A stretch of DNA of 64,000 nt from Halosimplex amylolyticum (GTDB taxonomy: Archaea; Halobacteriota; Halobacteria; Halobacteriales; Haloarculaceae). This document shows, one piece after another, positions 52,717-61,593 of the stretch; the first letter of the stretch is position 1; the number at the start of each line of letters is the position of its first letter. The stretch is taken from positions 248,001 through 312,000 of the forward strand of contig NZ_JBLKNW010000001.1 of the NCBI RefSeq assembly GCF_051414035.1, written 5' to 3'. The notes beneath the pieces are model-generated. The model ran no database searches. It worked only from the letters and a program-made list of their open reading frames with translations, and had not been told where the DNA came from. Both the position numbers and the translations under genes were made by a program.

Positions 52717-52724
52717 GATCACCT
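52717..52724 (-). promoter_or_regulatory. Shine-Dalgarno site of the oxidase subunit IV gene
   Basis: The reverse strand reads AGGTGATC between the coxAC stop and the ATG at 52713. It sets the start codon and indicates translation from an internal site of the cox mRNA. Confidence 0.6.
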
Positions 52725-55371
52725 AGAGGATGTAGAACAGCGGGAACAGGAACAGCCAGACGATGTCCACGAAGTGCCAGTACAGCCCGAAGTACTCGAT
52801 GGACGTCTCGTCGTCGCCGAGGTACGCCCCCTTCATCGCCCGCGGGATCATGTACATGAGCATGATCAGGCCGACGATGACGTGGGCGCCGTGGAGGCCG
52901 GTCGTCAGGTAGAACGTCGACGAGGCGACGTTCGTCCCGACGTTCCACCCGTTCGGGAACGCCTCCGTCGAGATGTGGAACAGGTGCTGCCACTCCAGGC
53001 CCTTGTTGACGAGGAAACCGACGCCGAGCAGCCACGTTATCGAGAGGGCGGCGACGACGCCCCTGCTGCTGTTCTTGTGCGCCGCGACGAGGGCGAGCAC
53101 GACCGCGAAACTGCTAGCTAGCAGCAGGTACGTGTTGATCAGCCCCGGAAGCGTGACGTGCGCCTCGGGGACGAACGCGTGGTGCCAGTGGGTCCAGCCG
53201 TTCGCGACTCGCAGGAACAGGTACGAGCCGATGAACCCCCCGAACAGCACCACGTCCGAGGCCAGGAACGTCCACATCCCCAGTTTCATGTTCTCGACGC
53301 CCCCGAAGGGCCACTGCTCTGCGACCGTCGGTTCGGGCACGTGGAACGGCTCCTGCGCGAGGCCGACGAACCCGACGGCGCTCAGGACGCCGCCGGTCCC
53401 GGTGAGCCAGTAGTAGGCACCGCCCTCCTGGATGCCCGAGACGCCGAGGAACGTGAGGAAGCCGGCCAGGCCGATGACGAACGGCCAGATGCTCGCGTGG
53501 TCGGCGTGTTCGTCCTCGGCGTGGGCCGTCGCGCCGCCGGTCGCGCTCGGGGTCACCGCGTCGGGACCGGTGACCAGCGCACCGCCGCTCCCCGCCGTCG
53601 CGCCTTCCGCGCGGACGCCACCGTCAGGCCGTTGGCCTGACGAGGTCTCACTCGCGTCGCTCGCGAGACCGCCCTCGGACCGCCGGTCCGACGAGCCCTC
53701 ACTCGCGTCGCTCGCGAGACCACCGTCGGTCGAGGGGTGGCTCGCGGGTTCGCCGTCGCCGCTGCCGTCCGCGGTCAGTTCGGGCTCGTCGCGGAAGGAG
53801 AGTTTCCCGCCGGCGTAGCTCGGTTTGCCGGGGAAGTTCTCCAGCGGCGGCGGCGAAGAGACGGCCCACTCGGCCGTCGTCGCGTACTTCCAGGGGTCGT
53901 CGCCGACCTCCTCGCCCACGGCGACGCTCTTGAACAGGTTGTAGAACATGACGAGGAAGGAGATGCCGAGCAGGAACCCGCCGATGGTGGCGACCTGGTG
54001 CCAGCCCGAGAGGCCGGGTGCGTAGTCGAACACGCGCCGCGGGGTCTCCCAGGCGCCGAACATCGGGAAGTACAGCAGGTTGAACCCGACGAAGTACAGC
54101 CCGAAGTGGAGTTTCCCGAGGAACTCGTCGTACATCCGGCCGGTCATCTTCGGGAACCAGTAGTAGATGCCCGCGAACAGGCCGGTCGCGCCGCCGACCA
54201 TCACGTAGTGGAAGTGCGCGACCACCCAGTAGGTGCCGCGGAACTCGTAGTCGAGGACGACCGCGCCGAGGAACACGCCGGTGATCCCGCCGATGATGAA
54301 CAGGATCAGGGCGCCCAGCGAGAAGAGGAACGGCGTCGTAAAGCGGATTCGACCCTTGATCATCGTGTAGATCAGCGAGAAGACCATCAGGTCGAAGGGG
54401 AGGGAGATGCCGATGGTCGTGACCATGAACAGCGTCTTGATCTCCAGGTTGATCCCGGTGAGGAACATGTGGTGCATCCAGACGACGAAGCTCTGGAGCG
54501 CGACCAGCACCATCGCGAGGACGAACCACTTGCGACCGACGAGGCGCTGGCCGGTGAACGTCTGGAAGCACTCGGCCATGATGCCCAGCGCCGGGAAGAA
54601 GACGATGTACACCTCCGGGTGGCCGAAGAACCAGAACAGGTGCGTCCACAGCAGCGTCCCGCCGTCGGCGGTGAAGTAGGTCACGCCCAGCAGGTGCTCG
54701 GCGCCGAGGATCATCAGCGCCGCCAGCAGCGCGGCGAAGGCGAACAGCATCATCCACACCGTCAGCAGGATGGACATCGAGAACATCGGCAGGTCGCGCA
54801 TCCGCAGTCCTTCGGCGCGCATGCGGTACATGGTCGTCAGGAAGTTGACCGACCCCATCGTCACCGCCGCGATGAACATGATGAGCGCGAGCACGACGGT
54901 GGTCCCGCCGATGTTCGGCATGTAGGTGGGTACGTTCAGCGGCGCGTACATCGTCCAGCCGCCGTCGAAGGTGCCGCCCTGGAAGAACGAGGCGATAAAG
55001 AGGAGCCCGGAAAACAGGTACGCCCAGTAGCTCATGGCGTTCAGTCGCGGGAACGCCAGGTCGTCCGCCCCGATCTGCAGGGGGACGAGGTAGTTGGCGA
55101 AGCCGAACGCGAACGGCGAGATGAACCAGAAGACCATCAACAGCCCGTGCGCGGAGACGGCCTGGTTGTACGCCCCGGCGCTGAGGATGCTCTCGCCCGG
55201 TCCCCACAGCTGGACGCGCATCAGCAACGCGAGGACGCCGCCCAGGACGAGGAAGAACAGCGCCGTGATGGTGTAGAGGATGCCGATGTCCTTGTGGTTG
55301 GTCGTGACGAACCAGCGCCTGACCGAACTCATCGGCGGGAAGTCGTGCCCGCCGGCCTCCTCGTGGCTCAC
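52723..55371 (-). CDS. coxAC: Cytochrome c oxidase subunits I and III, fused
   Basis: The 882-residue haem-copper oxidase reduces O2 to water and pumps protons. Subunit I (about 1-530) has the FGHPEVY helix (CuB His, cross-linked Tyr and the A1-type Glu), the WMHHMF His pair and VAHFHYVMVGG for the haems. Subunit III (about 610-882) adds seven helices (ENMKLGMWTFLASDVVLFGG). The linker (about 520-600) contains two 17-residue repeats encoded by GC-rich repeat DNA. The first codons overlap coxB by four bases. Fusion of coxA with coxC is usual in haloarchaea. Confidence 0.94.
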   Translation of the reverse strand: MSHEEAGGHDFPPMSSVRRWFVTTNHKDIGILYTITALFFLVLGGVLALLMRVQLWGPGESILSAGAYNQAVSAHGLLMVFWFISPFAFGFANYLVPLQIGADDLAFPRLNAMSYWAYLFSGLLFIASFFQGGTFDGGWTMYAPLNVPTYMPNIGGTTVVLALIMFIAAVTMGSVNFLTTMYRMRAEGLRMRDLPMFSMSILLTVWMMLFAFAALLAALMILGAEHLLGVTYFTADGGTLLWTHLFWFFGHPEVYIVFFPALGIMAECFQTFTGQRLVGRKWFVLAMVLVALQSFVVWMHHMFLTGINLEIKTLFMVTTIGISLPFDLMVFSLIYTMIKGRIRFTTPFLFSLGALILFIIGGITGVFLGAVVLDYEFRGTYWVVAHFHYVMVGGATGLFAGIYYWFPKMTGRMYDEFLGKLHFGLYFVGFNLLYFPMFGAWETPRRVFDYAPGLSGWHQVATIGGFLLGISFLVMFYNLFKSVAVGEEVGDDPWKYATTAEWAVSSPPPLENFPGKPSYAGGKLSFRDEPELTADGSGDGEPASHPSTDGGLASDASEGSSDRRSEGGLASDASETSSGQRPDGGVRAEGATAGSGGALVTGPDAVTPSATGGATAHAEDEHADHASIWPFVIGLAGFLTFLGVSGIQEGGAYYWLTGTGGVLSAVGFVGLAQEPFHVPEPTVAEQWPFGGVENMKLGMWTFLASDVVLFGGFIGSYLFLRVANGWTHWHHAFVPEAHVTLPGLINTYLLLASSFAVVLALVAAHKNSSRGVVAALSITWLLGVGFLVNKGLEWQHLFHISTEAFPNGWNVGTNVASSTFYLTTGLHGAHVIVGLIMLMYMIPRAMKGAYLGDDETSIEYFGLYWHFVDIVWLFLFPLFYIL
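53647..53721. repeat. 51-base repeat in the coxA-coxC linker
   Basis: An exact 24-mer (positions 53647-53670 and 53698-53721), embedded in a longer similar unit, is spaced 51 bases apart so the frame is kept. Each copy is itself partly palindromic (TCTC...GAGA) and codes for GGLASDASE followed by a variable half. Confidence 0.85.
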
Positions 55372-56219
55372 GGCGCACCACCCGCCCGTGCGGGCGCGAC
55401 TCCGGGCGCGCCGAGTTCATTCGGCCCCGCGGGACCCAGCGAGTGGCCGCCACCGCTCGCCGACGCGGTCTCGGTGCCCGCCGACTCGTTTCCGGCCGTC
55501 TCGTCCCCGCTCGGCTCGGCGTTCGCGTACCACTCCTCGAAGGCCTCGGGCTCCATCGCGACGACTTCGGCGGTCATCCCGGAATGCCCTTCCCCGCAGA
55601 TCTCGTAACAGTTAGCCTGGTACGTGCCGGTCTCGTTGGCGACGAACCACGCGTTCGTGGTCTGGCCCGGGATAGCGTCGGCCTTCGTCCGGAGATCCGG
55701 TATCCCGAAGTTGTGGAACACGTCCGCCGACGTCACAGAGAGGTTGATCACCGTGTCCGTCGGCACGCGGAGCGTGCTCGTCTGCGCGCCGTTCGGGTAC
55801 GTGAACTGCCAGCCGAAGCGGAAGCCCTCGACCTCGACGTCAACCACGTCGCCGCCGTTCTGCTGGACCTCCGTCGGTTTGCCCTCGACGTACAGCAGCG
55901 ACGCGTAGGTCCAGATCACCAGCGAGAGGACGATGAGCGCGCTGATGCCGAACGACAGGAACAGTTTCTTGCCCTTGCCCCCTCCCTCCGGGAGCTCCCC
56001 CAGCTCCGGCCGCTCCGCGTCTGGAGCCGGGTCTTTATCCTCGCGATAGCGGTACTTGTACGCGTTGTACAGCGTGTAGGAGATGACGACGACCCCGACC
56101 AGTGTCCCCAGGCCGAGGAAGACGACGAAGATGCTGTTGAACACCTCCGCCGGCGCCCTGATCCCGCTCGTGCCAGCCAGGACGGCGTCGCCGACCACCG
56201 GTCCACCGGACTCTTCCAT
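55368..56219 (-). CDS. coxB: Cytochrome c oxidase subunit II
   Basis: The 283-residue subunit carries the CuA centre. Two N-terminal helices (about 30-52 and 86-110) anchor a cupredoxin domain with the CuA ligands in SADVFHNFGIPD and CYEICGEGHSGM (Cys, Cys, His, Met). A Ser/Ala/Gly-rich, acidic C-terminal tail of about 50 residues follows, which may contact halocyanin donors. Its last codons overlap the coxAC start by four bases. A CAATAAGA element about 30 bases upstream is a possible TATA box. Confidence 0.94.
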   Translation of the reverse strand: MEESGGPVVGDAVLAGTSGIRAPAEVFNSIFVVFLGLGTLVGVVVISYTLYNAYKYRYREDKDPAPDAERPELGELPEGGGKGKKLFLSFGISALIVLSLVIWTYASLLYVEGKPTEVQQNGGDVVDVEVEGFRFGWQFTYPNGAQTSTLRVPTDTVINLSVTSADVFHNFGIPDLRTKADAIPGQTTNAWFVANETGTYQANCYEICGEGHSGMTAEVVAMEPEAFEEWYANAEPSGDETAGNESAGTETASASGGGHSLGPAGPNELGAPGVAPARAGGAP

Positions 56220-56353
56220 ATTCGATCACCAACGATACACCCGGTCTTATTGTTTGGGGGACGTTCACATATAGCTTTTAACTAGAGCGAACAGGTTCGG
56301 GGCCGGTCGTATCTGCCGAGGGGTTTTTCCCCACTGGAGTGGTACGTATTGGC

Positions 56354-56887
56354 ATGACAGACACGCGCGAGATCGACGACCGGACCGTCGACGAGGAGGA
56401 GTTCGAGGACCCGGCGGTCAGGGACGACGACTTCGATCGCCTGTTCGGGATCATCGCGGACGGCGTCGTCGGTGCGGCCGGGGGGCTCGTGGGGACGACG
56501 CTGATGACGGTCGTGTTGCTCATCGGCGAGTCCTTCGGCGTGTTCTCGCGGTCGTCGTTCGCGACGGTGACGAGTATGGTCGGCCTCGACGGCGTGTTCC
56601 CGGAAGTGACCGCGGGCTACGTCATCTTCGTCCTCGCCGGGATGTTCCCCTGGCCGCTGCTGTTCGCCTCGCTCAAGGAGTACCTCCCGGGCGCCAAGGA
56701 CCCAGTCCACGGGATCTTCTTCGGGACCGCGCTGTGGACCGGCTTCGTCTTCGCGTTCTACGACGGCTACACCGGTCTCGCCCTCGTCGGCTACCTCGCG
56801 GTGACCCTCGTCGCACACTGGGTCTACGGGATCGGCCTCGGCGCCGTCTTCGAGTACCTCTCGACGCGCCCGGACACGCTCGTCTGA
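56354..56887 (+). CDS. DUF6789-like membrane protein
   Basis: The 177-residue protein has an acidic N-terminal 30 residues and four membrane helices (about 32-55, 76-105, 117-135, 140-165). It resembles the DUF6789 family, often found next to cox genes in haloarchaea, so an accessory role in respiration is possible. It is divergent from coxB. The ATG at 56354 (MTDTREIDD) was chosen over the GTG five codons upstream. Confidence 0.75.
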   Translation: MTDTREIDDRTVDEEEFEDPAVRDDDFDRLFGIIADGVVGAAGGLVGTTLMTVVLLIGESFGVFSRSSFATVTSMVGLDGVFPEVTAGYVIFVLAGMFPWPLLFASLKEYLPGAKDPVHGIFFGTALWTGFVFAFYDGYTGLALVGYLAVTLVAHWVYGIGLGAVFEYLSTRPDTLV

Positions 56888-56996
56888 CGTCGGTCCGGCG
56901 ACGCCGTCCGAGACCGTGTCCGCGGCCCCCTCCCGTTCGTGACGCTCACCAGGCCCCGATACGACCGTTTTTGTGGGGAAAGACCGTAGTACCCCC

Positions 56997-57203
56997 ATGG
57001 TAGACAAGGGAGACCTCCTCGAACTCGCCGCGCACTACGTCGTGATCCTGGTCATCGTGACGGTGGTGCTCGCCGTCGTCCGGAGCGTCGTCGGCGACGT
57101 CGGTTTCTGGGTCGAACTCGCCGTCATCGTCGTCCTCGTCGCGCTGTATCGGCCGCTCGTCAAGTCGCTGGGGATGGAGCCCAGCGCGTGGCGCAGCGAG
57201 TGA
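56997..57203 (+). CDS. Small two-helix membrane protein
   Basis: The 68-residue protein has two hydrophobic helices (about 13-33 and 36-53) and a short polar C terminus (MEPSAWRSE). A GTTTTTGTG stretch about 28 bases upstream is a likely TATA box, supporting the ATG at 56997. It resembles the PsiE-type phosphate-starvation membrane proteins in size and layout, but I cannot assign a family. Confidence 0.65.
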   Translation: MVDKGDLLELAAHYVVILVIVTVVLAVVRSVVGDVGFWVELAVIVVLVALYRPLVKSLGMEPSAWRSE

Positions 57204-57292
57204 TCGCGACTCGGGCACGGGTCCGTCCGGCCGCGCCGCTGCCGGACCCGTCGGGCCGTACCGCTTAACCCCCGGCCGCGCGAGAGGCCGAT

Positions 57293-58075
57293 ATGCACCT
57301 CTCGGAGTCGACGTGGACCGACGCCGACGCCGTCGAGACGGACCTCGCGCTCCTGCCCGTCGGGAGCACGGAGCAGCACGGCCCCCACGCGCCGCTCGGC
57401 ACGGACGCCCTCACCGCGGAGGCCGTCGCCGCGGCCGGCGCCGACGCCTACGACGGCGAGGTCGTCGTCGCGCCGACGATCCCCGTCGGCGTCGCCGAGG
57501 AGCACCGCCACTTCGCGGGCACGCTCTGGGTCAGCGAGGACACGTTCCGCGACTACGTCCGCGAGACGGTCGGCAGCCTCGCCCACCACGGCTGGGACCG
57601 CGTGGTCGTCGTCAACGGCCACGGCGGCAACGTCGCGCCGCTCCGCGAAGTCTGTGCGCGCGTCACCCGCCACGACGACGCCTACGCCGTCCCGTTCACC
57701 TGGTTCGACGCGCTCGCGCTCGATCGGGACTGGACGGGCGACCCCGACGCGCCCCCCGTCGACCTGGAGGCGATCGCCATGGGCCACGGGGGCCCGGTCG
57801 AGACGGCGCTCGTGCGGGCGGTGGCGCCCGACCTGATACGCGAGGAGCGCCTCGACGACGCTGCGGCGGGCGCCGCAGACGGCTGGGGCGAGTGGGTCGC
57901 GGGGACGAACCTCGCCTACGACTCGGCGGAGTTCGCGGAGAACGGTGCCGTCGGCGACCCCCGCGAGGGAAGCGCCGCGCTGGGGGCGTGGCTCCGCGAC
58001 CGGGCTGCCGAGAAGGTAGCGACGCTCCTGGGTCGCGTCGTCGAACGGGACCGCCCGCGCTCGGACGACGGCTGA
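57293..58075 (+). CDS. Creatininase-family metal hydrolase (ArfB candidate)
   Basis: The 260-residue protein has the creatininase metal site: the STEQHGPHAPLGTD motif (Glu27, His29 region, Asp36), then VVVNGHGGN near 104 and the late His in MGHGGPVETAL. In archaea, ArfB of this family hydrolyses the formamide intermediate of riboflavin and F420 synthesis, and other members are mycofactocin MftE or creatininase. ArfB is the most natural choice in a methanogen-related pathway but is unproven here. It stands alone between two unrelated genes. Confidence 0.78.
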   Translation: MHLSESTWTDADAVETDLALLPVGSTEQHGPHAPLGTDALTAEAVAAAGADAYDGEVVVAPTIPVGVAEEHRHFAGTLWVSEDTFRDYVRETVGSLAHHGWDRVVVVNGHGGNVAPLREVCARVTRHDDAYAVPFTWFDALALDRDWTGDPDAPPVDLEAIAMGHGGPVETALVRAVAPDLIREERLDDAAAGAADGWGEWVAGTNLAYDSAEFAENGAVGDPREGSAALGAWLRDRAAEKVATLLGRVVERDRPRSDDG

Positions 58076-58123
58076 GCCGCTCGCGGCCCGGGGCCCGTCC
58101 GCGACCGGAGCCCGCGCGGCGCC

Positions 58124-58609
58124 TCAGGCTTCCGCTTCGTCCGCGTCCGCGTCTGCGTCGGCCTCCGCGTCGGCCTCGTCTTCTGCGTCCGCGTCCGCGT
58201 CTGCATCCGCGTCGGCTTCGTCGGCGAACGCTTCCAGCGCACTCCGGAGCTGCGGGACCGTACTCGCGAGGTCGCTCACCTGCTCGTGCGCGTCGGTCAC
58301 GTCGTCGAGCACGCCCTCGACGGCCTCGATCTCCTCGGCGAGGTCGTCGGCGTCCTCGAAGGCGTCGGCGCGCTCGCCCATGGTGTACCACTTCTTGGCG
58401 TCGACGAGGTGGTCCTCGGCGTCCTCGACGTCGAGGGCCGACCGGAGCGCGTTCAGCACGCCCAGCGTGTTGTCGGCGTCGACGTCCCAGATGCCGTCGG
58501 CCTCCGGGAGTTCCGCCCGGGCCTTCCCCAGGCTCTCCTCCACGTCCTCGCGCATCTCGCTCGCCGCGTCCTCGAAGAGTTCGTCGTCGTCGAGCGTCGC
58601 TTGACTCAT
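58124..58609 (-). CDS. DUF5790 family protein
   Basis: The 161-residue haloarchaeal protein begins MSQATLDDDELFEDAASEMREDVEE. It is predicted almost wholly helical (possible coiled coil over residues 60-125), and the last 35 residues are nearly all Ala, Asp and Glu in AD-type repeats. Function is unknown. The ATG at 58609 is supported by a TATA box at 58634-58642, so the mRNA is leaderless. Confidence 0.8.
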   Translation of the reverse strand: MSQATLDDDELFEDAASEMREDVEESLGKARAELPEADGIWDVDADNTLGVLNALRSALDVEDAEDHLVDAKKWYTMGERADAFEDADDLAEEIEAVEGVLDDVTDAHEQVSDLASTVPQLRSALEAFADEADADADADADAEDEADAEADADADADEAEA

Positions 58610-58633
58610 ACTTCGTCCTTCGGCCCCTGCCTG

Positions 58634-58642
58634 TTTAAAAAC
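58634..58642 (-). promoter_or_regulatory. TATA box of the DUF5790 gene
   Basis: The reverse strand reads GTTTTTAAA about 28 bases before the ATG at 58609. Confidence 0.65.
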
Positions 58643-58755
58643 ACGCCTGAAACTGAAAGTGAAAAACTGCCTCAGTGCCGCTGAGCGCGCTGTTTCTGTG
58701 TACGGCCCCGATCAGTTACGATCCGCTGCTATCGATCCCGGCGAACGGTCTCTCG

Positions 58756-59991
58756 TCACGACCGACCGTCCCGGTCGCCGCGCTCGTCGTCGCGGTCGAC
58801 GTTCCATCCGGTGTCGCCCTCGTCGTCGGTCGATTCGAAGGGATCGTCCGCTCCCGTTGCGTCGGTGCCAGTTCCGTCGGTGTCTGGCTCGTCCGGGCCG
58901 TCGTCGCTTCCGGTGCGGGCGCCGGTGGCGCCACTGCCCGGGCCGTCGTCACCAGTCTCGTCGCGGTCGGCGCCGCCGTCGGCCCGGACGGCGGCGCGGG
59001 CGTCGGGGATCACGTCGAACTCGCCGTTGGCGTCCCCGAGGACGAGCAGCGCGTAGTACCGCAGGAACGTCTGGAAGGGGACCTGGACGAGCAGCGCGGC
59101 GACGAACAGCAGTATCAGGTAGGCGAACAGGAGGACGAAGACGACCAGTCCGCCGGCGCCGGTGAGTCCGAGCACGAGCAACAGGGGGACGCCGACGACA
59201 AGGAACGGGACGGCGACCGCGACCGCGATCAACACGACCAGGAAGCTCACCGCGATTCCCACGGCGATGCTGAGCAGGAAGCTCACGAAAAGGTACGCGA
59301 GGAACTCCACCCACTCGCCGGTGAGGGTCGGCCAGAACCGCCGCCACGCGCCGATTACCCCGCGGTCCTCCCGGAGCATCACGGGGACGACGAACATCGT
59401 CGTGAAGCCGAGGACGGTCCCGACGACGAGCGCGAGCAATAGGAAGACCGGGATCCCGAGCAGGATCACCGCCAGTATCGTCTCGTCGCTCCAGCCGGTG
59501 GGGGGCCACCCGCTCATCGCGACGCCGACGCCGAGCAGGGCCGCCGCCGCGGCCCCCGTCGTCAGCGTCCAGACGAGGAATCGGAAGACGAACAGACGGA
59601 CGCCCTGCCGCCAGTAGCGCCCGACGTTCCGCCGGAGCCTGACCTCCTCGTCGCGCAGCGAGGCGACGAAGACGAACTCCATCGTCGCGGCCGCGACGGA
59701 GTACAGGAGGAAGACGAGGAGGCCGACGAGGACGACCCCGGCGATCAGGACGAGCAGTTCCGCGGTGATCTCGGGCGTGATCTCCGGTCCGGGCCCGCCG
59801 GGGGTCGGTTCGCCCGGCTCCGGCCCGTCGCCGAATCCGCCGGTCGGCGCGCCGGGAAACGAGAAACCGGCTCCGCCGACGAAGAACATCACCACCGCCA
59901 GCCGGAACCAGCGGACCCGGTCGAAGGGAGTGAGGAACCGCTTCGTCGCCTCGATGGCGTCGTCGAGGTCGTCCAGGGCAGCGAGGGACAT
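58756..59991 (-). CDS. Polytopic membrane protein (DUF7544-like)
   Basis: The 411-residue protein has a cytoplasmic start (MSLAALDDLDDAIEATKRFLTPF) followed by six hydrophobic regions, two of them long (about 205-235 and 245-300). The acidic C-terminal tail of about 90 residues is rich in Asp/Gly/Thr. The layout fits haloarchaeal DUF7544 proteins. Role unknown. The start at 59991 is preferred over the ATG at 60006, as the first conserved residues follow it. Confidence 0.75.
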   Translation of the reverse strand: MSLAALDDLDDAIEATKRFLTPFDRVRWFRLAVVMFFVGGAGFSFPGAPTGGFGDGPEPGEPTPGGPGPEITPEITAELLVLIAGVVLVGLLVFLLYSVAAATMEFVFVASLRDEEVRLRRNVGRYWRQGVRLFVFRFLVWTLTTGAAAAALLGVGVAMSGWPPTGWSDETILAVILLGIPVFLLLALVVGTVLGFTTMFVVPVMLREDRGVIGAWRRFWPTLTGEWVEFLAYLFVSFLLSIAVGIAVSFLVVLIAVAVAVPFLVVGVPLLLVLGLTGAGGLVVFVLLFAYLILLFVAALLVQVPFQTFLRYYALLVLGDANGEFDVIPDARAAVRADGGADRDETGDDGPGSGATGARTGSDDGPDEPDTDGTGTDATGADDPFESTDDEGDTGWNVDRDDERGDRDGRS

Positions 59992-60087
59992 AGGCGGCCC
60001 GTTCACCGCCCTGTTACATATCTTTCGTGGTCGGTTCAGCCAGCGGACCTGTCTCCGCGTCGGGAGTTCCGCTCCGAGACGAAGCCG

Positions 60088-60441
60088 TCAATCGTCCGCA
60101 CGGACGTCCTCGACGCGCATGAGCGGGTAGCCGTCCTGCATGTCCATACGCGTGCGGACCTCGTTCCCCTCGTAGTCGATCCGCATCTCGACGTCGAGGA
60201 ACCGGCCGGTCAGTTCCGTGTAGTCGGCGGCCGAGTCGGCCAGTTCCGCGTCGAGTTCGTCGGTGAGCACGTCGACCGTGACCGACTCGCAGTGGGGCTG
60301 GTTCTCGATTGCCTCCTCCATAGCACGGGCGAGGCTGTCGGCGCTCGCGGGGCTGACCGGCGTGCCGGCGAACTGGTGGTAGAGCGAGCCGAACTTGATG
60401 CCCGCCTCGAAGCAGGCCGTCTGGGCGTCGGTGGCGTCCAT
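60088..60441 (-). CDS. mptD: Dihydroneopterin aldolase, archaeal MptD type
   Basis: The 117-residue protein matches the archaeal MptD family, which cleaves dihydroneopterin to 6-hydroxymethyldihydropterin for pterin/folate synthesis. Landmarks are FEAGIKFGSLYHQFAGTP at residues 11-28 and LARAMEEAIENQPHCESV, followed by a beta-rich C-terminal half. It is unrelated to bacterial FolB in sequence. It is transcribed alone or with the membrane protein gene that follows. Confidence 0.83.
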   Translation of the reverse strand: MDATDAQTACFEAGIKFGSLYHQFAGTPVSPASADSLARAMEEAIENQPHCESVTVDVLTDELDAELADSAADYTELTGRFLDVEMRIDYEGNEVRTRMDMQDGYPLMRVEDVRADD

Positions 60442-60605
60442 ACCGGCCGCTGGGCGCCCCGGGAGTAATCAGTGTCGGCTGTTGGGGACGAGCAGGTTGG
60501 CTCGCGCGCTCAACGACTGACGCTGGGAGCCGATTTCCGTTGCAACTCGGGAGAACAGTGGAACGGATCAGAATCCTCAAAGCCTCGTTCTGTCTACCGA
60601 AAGAG

Positions 60606-61226
60606 ATGACGACTATCGTTGCAGTCCGACACGGTGAGACCACGTGGAACCGGAAGCAACGATTGCAAGGCTGGGCGCCCGCCAAACTCACCGACCTCGG
60701 TCGAGAGCAGGCCGACCAACTCGGCGTAGCACTCACAGCGGGATACGACGTCGACCGCATCCTGTCGTCGGGCCTCTATCGGGCGGAGGCGACGGTAGAA
60801 ATCCTGCTCGAACACGTCGACGCGCCGGTCGCGTTCGAATCGGCGTGGCGCGAGCGTGACGTCGGCGTCTACCAGGGCCTACCGGTCGACGAGATGTCGG
60901 AGCGGTTCCCCGAGCACGACCTCGGCGAGACTGGTCCAGAAGCAGCGCACAGACGAGCGGAAAGCGGTGAAAGCCTCGTGGACGTCCGCGAACGCGTCGT
61001 CGAGCGGTGGGAGACGACACTGGCCGAGTGTGACTCGAGAGAGACCATCCTCGTCGTGACGCACGGTGGCCCTATTCGCCTGCTTCTCGGACACCTGAAA
61101 GACCTCGACATCGTCGAGACGATCACGGAGCAGTCACAGGGGTGCTGCTCGATCAACGAGTTCGAGGTCGACCACGAGTCAGGTGCGGTGCGGATCGTTC
61201 GCGAGAACGATACCAGTCACTGCTGA
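60606..61226 (+). CDS. Histidine phosphatase family protein (phosphoglycerate-mutase-like)
   Basis: The 206-residue protein begins with the phosphohistidine motif VRHGETTWN (residues 7-15), has SSGLYRAEAT, Glu in AWRERDVG and the second His in VVTHGGP. It could be a broad phosphatase, such as an alpha-ribazole or sugar phosphatase, rather than a glycolytic mutase. The ATG at 60606 begins the first strand. Codon use is somewhat less GC-biased than its neighbours, and repeat-type DNA follows it, so recent arrival is possible. Confidence 0.85.
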   Translation: MTTIVAVRHGETTWNRKQRLQGWAPAKLTDLGREQADQLGVALTAGYDVDRILSSGLYRAEATVEILLEHVDAPVAFESAWRERDVGVYQGLPVDEMSERFPEHDLGETGPEAAHRRAESGESLVDVRERVVERWETTLAECDSRETILVVTHGGPIRLLLGHLKDLDIVETITEQSQGCCSINEFEVDHESGAVRIVRENDTSHC

Positions 61227-61593
61227 ATCGCCCAGCGTCGCTGCATGGTACGACGGTGGGAAATCACACCACGAGTAACCCCTATCAGACCGGGAACCTC
61301 CCCCAGTAACCGGCTGATCGCCCGAGTGGCTACCACACTGTACTGAGCGCTTGGTCTATCCCCTGTACTGAGCATCCGTGCGCCGCGGGCGCGCGGTTCT
61401 TCGCGGCGAATGAGCGGTGCGAGGCGCGAGTGAAACGAGCGCCTCGATAGCGATCGGGCAAGCCCGCGAGTAACGAACGAGCCGCGCTTTTTCACCCACG
61501 TTATTGGCTCGGGAGTCGCGCTCTGCGCGACCCCCCGAGCGAAAAAGACGGATCCGCATGATACTTACTGGCCGGTCGCAAGGGTTCACCTGA
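61227..61593. other. Spacer with hairpin and repeats before azf
   Basis: No gene is seen in these 367 bases. They contain two copies of CTGTACTGAGC 25 bases apart (61338 and 61363), a GAGCGGTGCGAGGCGCGAG block, and a long two-part hairpin at 61507-61540. An AT-containing GATACTTACTGG near 61560 may be the azf promoter. Confidence 0.6.
61507..61540. repeat. Two-part hairpin upstream of azf
   Basis: The outer arms GCTCGGG/CCCGAGC enclose an inner stem GTCGCGC-TCT-GCGCGAC with small bulges between. It is followed by GAAAAAG. It could be a terminator for the phosphatase gene or a repeat element. Confidence 0.65.

Noticed and set aside
53737..55608. Forward open frame of over 600 codons opposite coxAC
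   Set aside because: Glu/Gln/Arg-rich antisense product with no family features; coxAC and coxB explain the DNA fully.
61217..61495. Reverse open frame of 92 codons after the phosphatase gene
   Set aside because: Arg-rich product from repeat DNA, with no haloarchaeal acidic bias or domain.
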